A stretch of DNA of 64,000 bases from Heliopora coerulea (taxonomy: Eukaryota; Cnidaria; Anthozoa; Scleralcyonacea; Helioporidae). Below the pieces are notes generated by a model, which saw nothing but the letters and a program-made list of their open reading frames with translations, was not told where the DNA came from and made no database searches. Both the position numbers and the translations under genes were made by a program. Where the stretch lies: assembly GCA_030142905.1 (NCBI GenBank), contig JASJOG010000019.1:381501-445500 (forward strand), read 5' to 3'. Below are positions 59,001-64,000 of this stretch, one piece after another (positions within the stretch are counted from its first letter, which is position 1; every line of letters starts with the position of its first letter).

Positions 59001-62000
59001 CTTTTAGCATATCATAGTCAACACGTTATTTCAGTATGATAAGAACGTGCCTCAGTCGTGTGGCACTTGACATTCTAGACTGTCGTTTGTGACTATTCTT
59101 GTAAGAAAAGATTTCGTCATTAAATAACTGCGGAGATAATTCATGACACTTCGAATACAATGAATACATGAAGCTTAGATTTAAGTAAAATAGAGTGCTG
59201 CGTAGGCACCGTTGAAATCTTGGTAAAATGATCGGAAAGGCCTGAGTAGTGCCGAAATGTGAAGAGTAGTTTTCTAACGTTTCGAGCGAAGGCCCTTCGT
59301 CAGAGAGAAAACCCGGTTTTCTCTCTGACAGAAGGCCTTCGCTCGAAACGTTAGAAAACTACTCTTCACATTTCGGCACTACTCAGACATTTCCGATCGT
59401 TTCACCAAGCTTAGCTTTAGTTTTTTTCGACTTAAACGGCTTATATCGATACATGCAATAGTTAGTAGATAGAGATCATTAAATGCATTTGTTGGATCAG
59501 TGATTTACGTCGAACATGTATGGAATTTACTATGGCACGCCTTGGCTTCGCCGCCTGATAAATTTCATACCGGTAAAAATCTTTAATAATGGTTTGTAGA
59601 CAAGTATACAATAATAAAAGTTTTAATAAAAAAATTTAGAAGTCGTCGACTCGATGAACAAACCCAAGAAAAAATTATTTAATCAGTGACTCTAAATGTG
59701 AAAACACTTTATCTATCTCAATAAATTACTTTTTGGTTTAGTGAACCCACTATAAATGTTGTCCCAATGAGCGTATAAGATTTTTCTGAACTCGTGGTTT
59801 TGAAATTGAAGTAGCTGTTCTATTGAGTCTAAGAGCGTCACTCTTGCAATGCATTTTGATGCAGTCCGGGTAAAAAACTAGACTTCCCAGCAATAAATTA
59901 TCTGAACAATGTTCCTTCTTTCAGAACTGATGCGTTCATGATCCGTGCAGGTGAAATCGGAGATATTCGTTCTGTTCGTATCAGGCAAGATAATTCCGGG
60001 AAAAACCCCAGCTGGCATTTGGAAGCGGTGAGATAAGATGATTATGATATTGAGAAACGATTATGGGAATGATAAGGGAAGAGAGATGGGAAAAACATGA
60101 GGAGAGAAAAGATTTATGATTATGAGAAAAGATGGAAAGGGGAAGTGAAGAAAAGAAATGGGAAAAGAAGAAAAAGGGAGGGATAGGAAGGGAGACAATT
60201 GCATTAGAATGGAATGAAAATGGTTGAGAAAGCAAAGAATGGAAAGGAATGAAAATGAAGTGGAGGGAAGGTTGTGGAGTGAATGCAGGTAGTGGAGAAA
60301 AGGGTGCAGGAAGGCGAAAGAATTGTAGAAGGGAAACGTATGAAATATATATTATTGTTTCATCCTTTTGATACATTTTCCCAACATTGCTTTATTTTTT
60401 TTTCAATAAAATTGATGTGCGGAAAAGTCTTCATATAGTCGTTTTTGAGTGAGTTCGAGCAGTCTTCAAGATTTCGTTTTAGATAGATTGTAATTACAGT
60501 TCTTAAATGTTATTGGATTTTATTCTGCAGCTATCAGTGAAAGACGTCAAGACTGGAAAAACATACATGTTCCAAATCGATAAAACGCTTGATGATGAGA
60601 AAGGGACAAGTGGAAAACAAACACTTGCTCTAACCTTATCTGAACGTAAGATACAAACATATTGTAAATATTTCAAGGGAGAAGTGGTAAAAACACTGGT
60701 AAAATAGCTTAGGTAATGAGCTTAAAAACCAGGCTGAATGACTTAATTGGGAATACATGAAATGATTTTGATGTGAACGCTTGGGAACTTTATGTCTTAC
60801 CCCCAATCAGTTTCTCATCGGATTTGAAAGAATTAAAAATCGGTCATGAGGAGAAGTGGGAGGTTTGAACCACCCTAGTCCCCAAGTGGCGATGCCACTG
60901 ACAGCACTGAGGTGAACAACCCAGGTTGTGAGATCACTGGTTCTCTCTATACATTGTTTTTGAATGTTTTGCTGCAGTCTCGAAAATATGTTTAAAACTC
61001 TGTCTTTGTATAAAATAAAGCATACACCGAATAATATTGACATCTTGAAACTCAAGATTTGAGTTAATAACGCGTTGGGACTATCCCGAGATTGTAATAT
61101 TTCGACTTTATTTCATAATATTTCCATTTTAAGTAACATTTCGACTTTGTTTCACATTTTATATTTTTTCAAGTTGTCAGCTGCAAGGCTGGTTTGGGTT
61201 TTTGGTCGAAACTCTGTCTTTCTATTTGCAGCTTCTCTCGTTGTGACTAATGAAGTTCAACTTGGTCTAAACAAGTGGTGCAACGAACATATCGAAGGTT
61301 CAGGAAACAAGTTGATTGCCCTTTACGACCGGGGTAAAAGAATTCGAAAGTTCAAATGGCGCTGCTATACTCCAGGTGCACTGGTAAATGAGCTGACTGC
61401 CTACAACACTTACAAGAGGGACAAAAATTATTATACGAGGAAACTACTGGCTAAAGTTTTCGAGACAGGTAAGAGAAACTCACGAAGCTTATAGCGTACT
61501 CTTTGGGCAAAGCAACAGTTAAAGCACGGGATTTTTTTGCGGGCGTTTTTCTTCTGACGTTTGTTTGTCGTGTTTTGTATCGATATTTGGGTGGGAAGAA
61601 ACAACTGGGGTGGCTGTCTGTCGTCTGAAACTCTGGCCAACAAATGGGGTGAGTAGGCACCCGTCGAAACTGGTCAGAATTCTTGCCGGTTTTTCCTTCA
61701 CTTGACGAATCAGGTCACCGCATTTTCTTTAACGCTAACCTGGATCCCACACAGTTAACGCTGATTATGTTAAAAGAGTTTTCATGTATCTGGCCCCAAC
61801 TCGAATAGGATGATGCTTTGCAGTAAATACCATTTTGTCATTGACCCTGATAATTTTTCCTTCAAGCTACCAATGCCGAAGAAGCTGCTACAAAAGAAGT
61901 AGAAGAGAGAAAAGGTACCACACTGATTGCTATTGTTTGTTTTCGTAGGGAAGTATTCTGTTAACAAGTGGCAAATTTCGTTTTTTGCTCCTTCCATATA

Positions 62001-63029
62001 TCTTGCGTAATGGCAAATAATGAACAGAAATTATTTGACGTCAAAAAGTATATAAGAAAAAGTTTTTAGTTTCTAAAAGGCTTGGCCAAGTTTGACTTGG
62101 TGTAAGTTTTTAAAAGAGAAGTTTCATCCTGTTTTATTGCGATTTTATTTTTCAGCGGAGCATGGAGTCATCGTGGAGTACTTTAACAACATTCGTGGAT
62201 TGGAAGTGGACAAACTAACTTCCAACTCAAAATATCCCAACAAACCAGATGAAATAATGAAAATGCCTACTTTTGAGACCAAAAAAGACTATCGCGAATT
62301 TTACGGTGCAAGATTACAAACGTACTTCTTGGTAAGTTTGACAAAGTGTCCATAAGGAGAGATTTAGTACAGAATGTAGCGCTCTTATGCCAGACTCAGA
62401 CTTGCCACCGGCAATTTTGTCATGGAAAAATAGGTGACCATTGTTCCATAGCACAACGTTACAATTAAATGCCAATCCAAGCCTGTTTTATCTGTGCAGC
62501 GTGTATGTAGGAAACAAAAAACATACTCGATGTTTTCATCCAATTACAAAAACATGGACCGAAGTTTGGAACATCATAAATTGTGGTATCGAGAAGGCAA
62601 TCAGAAGTCTTGATCCTGACTGAAATAACCCTCCTAATGTAATAAGTGATCAATATTTTCACTTTTGAATTAGAAAACTTGAAAATCCTGAGATAAGCTG
62701 AAACTGGAACACTCGAACTTTCGTTATGCTCTAAATAACCGCCAGTTGCAATTCAAACTTTTCACTCCCATGCGTGTAAGACGTCATTCTGAAGGTGAAC
62801 GATTACATTGATATGGAAAGAGCAAGTGGAGAAAAAACAGTTAAGATTTGGAAATTAAAATCGAATAAATGATTCTATATTTCTTATAGGCTCCCGAGTC
62901 AGGCAAATATACATTCTACGCCGCAAGTGACGACGACAGTGAACTTTGGATTTCAAAAGAAGTCAATGGACGTCCGAAGAGGGTAATGTCATTACACCAT
63001 ATGGCAACAAATTTCCGAGAATGGGATAG
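51746..63029 (+). CDS. Gene I: secreted ILEI-ILEI-PLAT-PA14 mosaic protein (partial, continues past the window)
   Basis: Sixteen exons in frame, about 653 residues so far: 51746..51806 (signal peptide MGGCIIKWLFIATLIDISIT); ILEI 1: 53988..54131, 54476..54566, 54684..54852, 55545..55602; ILEI 2: 55749..55895, 57081..57171, 57747..57912, 57992..58061; PLAT: 58824..58968, 59925..60027, 60531..60645; linker exons 61232..61468 and 61867..61914; PA14: 62156..62331, 62890..63029, ending phase 2. ILEI-like domains (FAM3 family fold) show IISEGC, NIVVFDFNTG, VAVQDEA and SWVTQ. PLAT shows YIVTTYTGNGR, RIRQDNSGKNPSWHLEA. PA14 shows VEYFNN, YPNKPD and SDDDSELWIS. PLAT usually binds lipids or proteins, PA14 glycans. 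No stop is seen, so later domains are missing. I do not know a named protein with this order. Confidence 0.85.
52385..52495. repeat. Dispersed repeat, copy 2
   Basis: Reverse complement contains CCGGCTTACGCCAGACGATT and ACTCGTCAAGAGGAGAGG, matching 22318-22440. Confidence 0.65.
53010..53163. repeat. (GA)n and (GACA)n microsatellite
   Basis: About 18 GA dinucleotides, then CAGACAGA and CAGAGAGA units. Open in several frames on both strands, none real. Confidence 0.95.
53988..55602 (+). other. ILEI/FAM3-like domain 1 of gene I
   Basis: Four exons of 144, 91, 169 and 58 bases. Key stretches: KVEIISEGCSD, ASIKVNN, RGYNIVVFDFNTG, FIEELPDGKVVLVAVQDEA, SYALVGYSGPGRPSWVTQ. Two Cys (SEGCSD and TGCGT) near the start probably pair, as in FAM3-like folds. 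Confidence 0.85.
54205..54425. repeat. AT-rich ATTATC/ATT hexanucleotide repeats
   Basis: Irregular ATCATTATC, TTATTGTTATT and ATTATTATC units in intron 2 of gene I. Gives spurious Ile/Val-rich and Asn/Asp-rich ORFs. Confidence 0.85.
55896..57080. other. Intron within ILEI 2 of gene I
   Basis: Contains a block of TTTCTTAAATCAAGAAAA-type self-complementary words (56040-56340). An ORF of 88 codons at 56564-56830 is not supported. Confidence 0.5.
57172..57746. other. Third intron inside the ILEI 2 block of gene I
   Basis: Carries a CGAAAACGTCAGTGAAAC motif with CTGAAGATGGCCGCTGCGCG (57300-57345), which looks like a remnant of the fold-back family at 58391. No exon. Confidence 0.5.
58066..58380 (-). 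mobile_element. 3' end of a non-LTR retrotransposon (LINE), truncated
   Basis: Minus-strand frame reads GRKPRYFGHIIRHESLQKDL, then LGGRVNGKRSRGRPRINC, then DARKRHKIDRCGDNWWRVPS, ending in DDDD. This is the well-known C-terminal region following the reverse transcriptase domain of RTE/Jockey-like elements, with a GATGAT-type tail. Only about 100 codons remain, with no RT core, in the intron between ILEI 2 and PLAT of gene I. Confidence 0.75.
58391..58556. mobile_element. Fold-back element next to the LINE fragment
   Basis: Arms of about 60 bases are inverted copies: GTCTTGAGAAAGACTGTTAA with GACTGACGTTTCGACG on the left, and CGTCGAAACGTCAGTCACCA with ACAGTCTTTCTCAAGAC on the right. Loop about 45 bases. 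Confidence 0.85.
59219..59410. mobile_element. Near-perfect palindrome of about 190 bases
   Basis: CTTGGTAAAATGATCGGAAA at the left and TTTCCGATCGTTTCACCAAG at the right; inner arms AGAGTAGTTTTCTAACGTTT and AAACGTTAGAAAACTACTCT are perfectly complementary, meeting at AGAGAAAACCCGGTTTTCTCT. Intronic in PLAT region of gene I. Confidence 0.9.
60060..60330. repeat. Purine-rich tract
   Basis: GGGAAAAGAAG- and GGAAAGGAATG-type words on the plus strand in an intron of PLAT, gene I. Produces a spurious minus-strand Ser/Phe/Pro ORF. Confidence 0.75.
60646..61231. other. Intron between PLAT and the unrecognised exon of gene I
   Basis: Has a minus-strand box-B-like GGTTCAAACC at 60864-60873 in a CAGTGGCATCGCCACTTGGG context, perhaps a SINE fragment. 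No exon. Confidence 0.45.
62156..63029 (+). other. PA14 domain start of gene I
   Basis: Two exons: HGVIVEYFNNIRG, YPNKPDEI, YREFYGARLQTYFL, then ESGKYTFYAASDDDSELWIS. The last is the PA14 hallmark. The C-terminal half of the domain lies beyond 63029, past a GTATGT donor. Confidence 0.8.
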
Positions 63030-64000
63030 GTATGTTGTTCTCAAAAATTTCTTTTTAGTTCATAATATAACGTGACTCGTTCGTGAGCTCCAATTGGTTA
63101 ATGCCCGTGTTTGGATAAGAGTATGCAATGTTTACACTTTTCTCACGTCTCACGACATCTCGCGTATTTGGATCCCAGTATCCATGCACGGGAATCCGTT
63201 TGGTATTTCTTAAATCCAAGCTTGAATAGGACCTGCATTCAAACGACTGTTCTATAGAGGTTCAGGAATTGATTCGGACTTCCCGTGATTCATTTCCAAG
63301 TCATTTATATGCGCTTGTTTGAGATGAGTTTGAAGTATAAATAAAAAAAGTGTTCGAAATAAAGCCATAAACGATGAAAAGTTTTAAAATATTTAATACA
63401 TGATAAAATAAAGATAAACCTTTTCATTGTTTTTGGCTTCATATCGCACACTTTGCTGGGCTTTGATATTTACACTTTGATATTTACACGAATACTGTTC
63501 CTGCCTGGTTTCTCCCTTGCAACAATCTTGCGATGAGTTGTGGCAGGAAATACTTGCAACTTCTTCCTCGCGTATACAGGACGTAGTTGACTTGTGGTAA
63601 GTCCAGGGTATACTCTTATACTCAGGGTATAAGTCCTTTTCAGATTAGGTGCCACGGCACGGTGCTCGTACATGGACACTAAGATAAACGTAACCTTTCT
63701 CCTGGTGCTCAAATCTCAGCGCCCAAGCACAGCTACCAGATGAGAGACCAGCACCCAGGCACAAGCCCTGGACACGGCACTAGTCTGTACACAATTTAAT
63801 TGGTAGCCATGGTTTTTACTCATTCTTCCTCTTGAGGAGCCAAAGCCTCGGAGTGGCGATGGCGAAATGATCGGAAGAGGAGAGTTCCGGGTGTCTAATT
63901 GTCCAAAACACCCTTAGCAAATGATTACGCCATAATTCAGTCTCAATTCTTATTCTCACATGAAGGAGTTATCATTTCCGTAAAAAGTCGTTTTCATTCA
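63030..64000. other. Right-end intron of gene I
   Basis: After the GTATGT donor at 63030 no acceptor with a continuing PA14 frame is seen, so the next exon lies beyond the window. No recognisable element. Confidence 0.5.

Larger units (their letters stand above)
58824..60645 (+). other. PLAT domain of gene I
   Basis: Three exons: KYIVTTYTGNGRQDGTTAKV and YIKFSGVNGDSREVEL; FMIRAGEIGDIRSVRIRQDN followed by SGKNPSWHLEA; LSVKDVKTGKTYMFQIDK. This matches the PLAT/LH2 beta-sandwich, in particular the conserved DNSG..P.WHLE phrase and the TG..Y.F end. Confidence 0.85.

Noticed and set aside
1..64000. CRISPR arrays, bacterial operons or rRNA genes
   Set aside because: None seen; introns, signal exons and animal domains show that the sequence is eukaryotic nuclear DNA.

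Overview
The window is animal (eukaryotic) genomic DNA. It is AT-rich and intron-rich, with canonical GT/AG splice sites, short coding exons, many simple repeats and many small fold-back elements. Several secreted protein modules (ShKT, VWA, ILEI/FAM3-like, PLAT, PA14), silk-like and His/Pro-rich chains and tRNA-like palindromic repeats together suggest a cnidarian, most likely an anthozoan such as a stony coral. That assignment is inference, since no species-diagnostic gene is present.

Nine gene models could be built by hand, using the rule that reading frame must stay consistent across every intron. On the minus strand, from low to high coordinate: gene A (partial, off the left edge, to 2466), B (4001-6454), C (7612-10584), D (12473-23818, about 2274 aa), E (27511-29064) and G (39710-44568). 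On the plus strand: F (30551-38802), H (45949-47742) and I (51746 to beyond 63029, running off the right edge). Every gene starts with a short exon coding a signal peptide that ends in phase 1 (one base of a Gly, Val, Asp, Ala or similar codon). Most later introns are also phase 1, so modules can be shuffled without breaking frame.

Genes A to E encode secreted, low-complexity proteins. A is acidic and Asn/Ser-rich, B is charged and basic at its end, C has a VWA domain and a polar tail, D joins two VWA domains to a long Gly/Ala silk-like region and a His/Pro-rich repeat region, and E is small and Gly-rich with a hydrophobic C-terminus. A and D share homologous signal-peptide exons and homologous second exons, so they are tandem paralogues. 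F (signal peptide, VWA, linker, ShKT), G (signal peptide, VWA, linker, VWA) and H (signal peptide, linker, ShKT) form a second group. F and H end in ShKT exons with identical cysteine spacing. I is a mosaic of two ILEI-like domains made from exactly duplicated exon blocks, then PLAT, an unrecognised exon and the start of PA14.

All six VWA domains in the locus have a damaged MIDAS metal site, so they probably act as structural or protein-binding folds rather than Mg-dependent adhesins. Taken together the locus looks like a cluster of extracellular or skeletal/mucus matrix proteins. This is a hypothesis based on composition and architecture, not shown by the sequence alone. Introns and spacers hold microsatellites, a 6-bp minisatellite, a TTAA-flanked 1.67 kb element, tRNA-like palindromes, several MITE-like fold-backs and the 3' end of a LINE.
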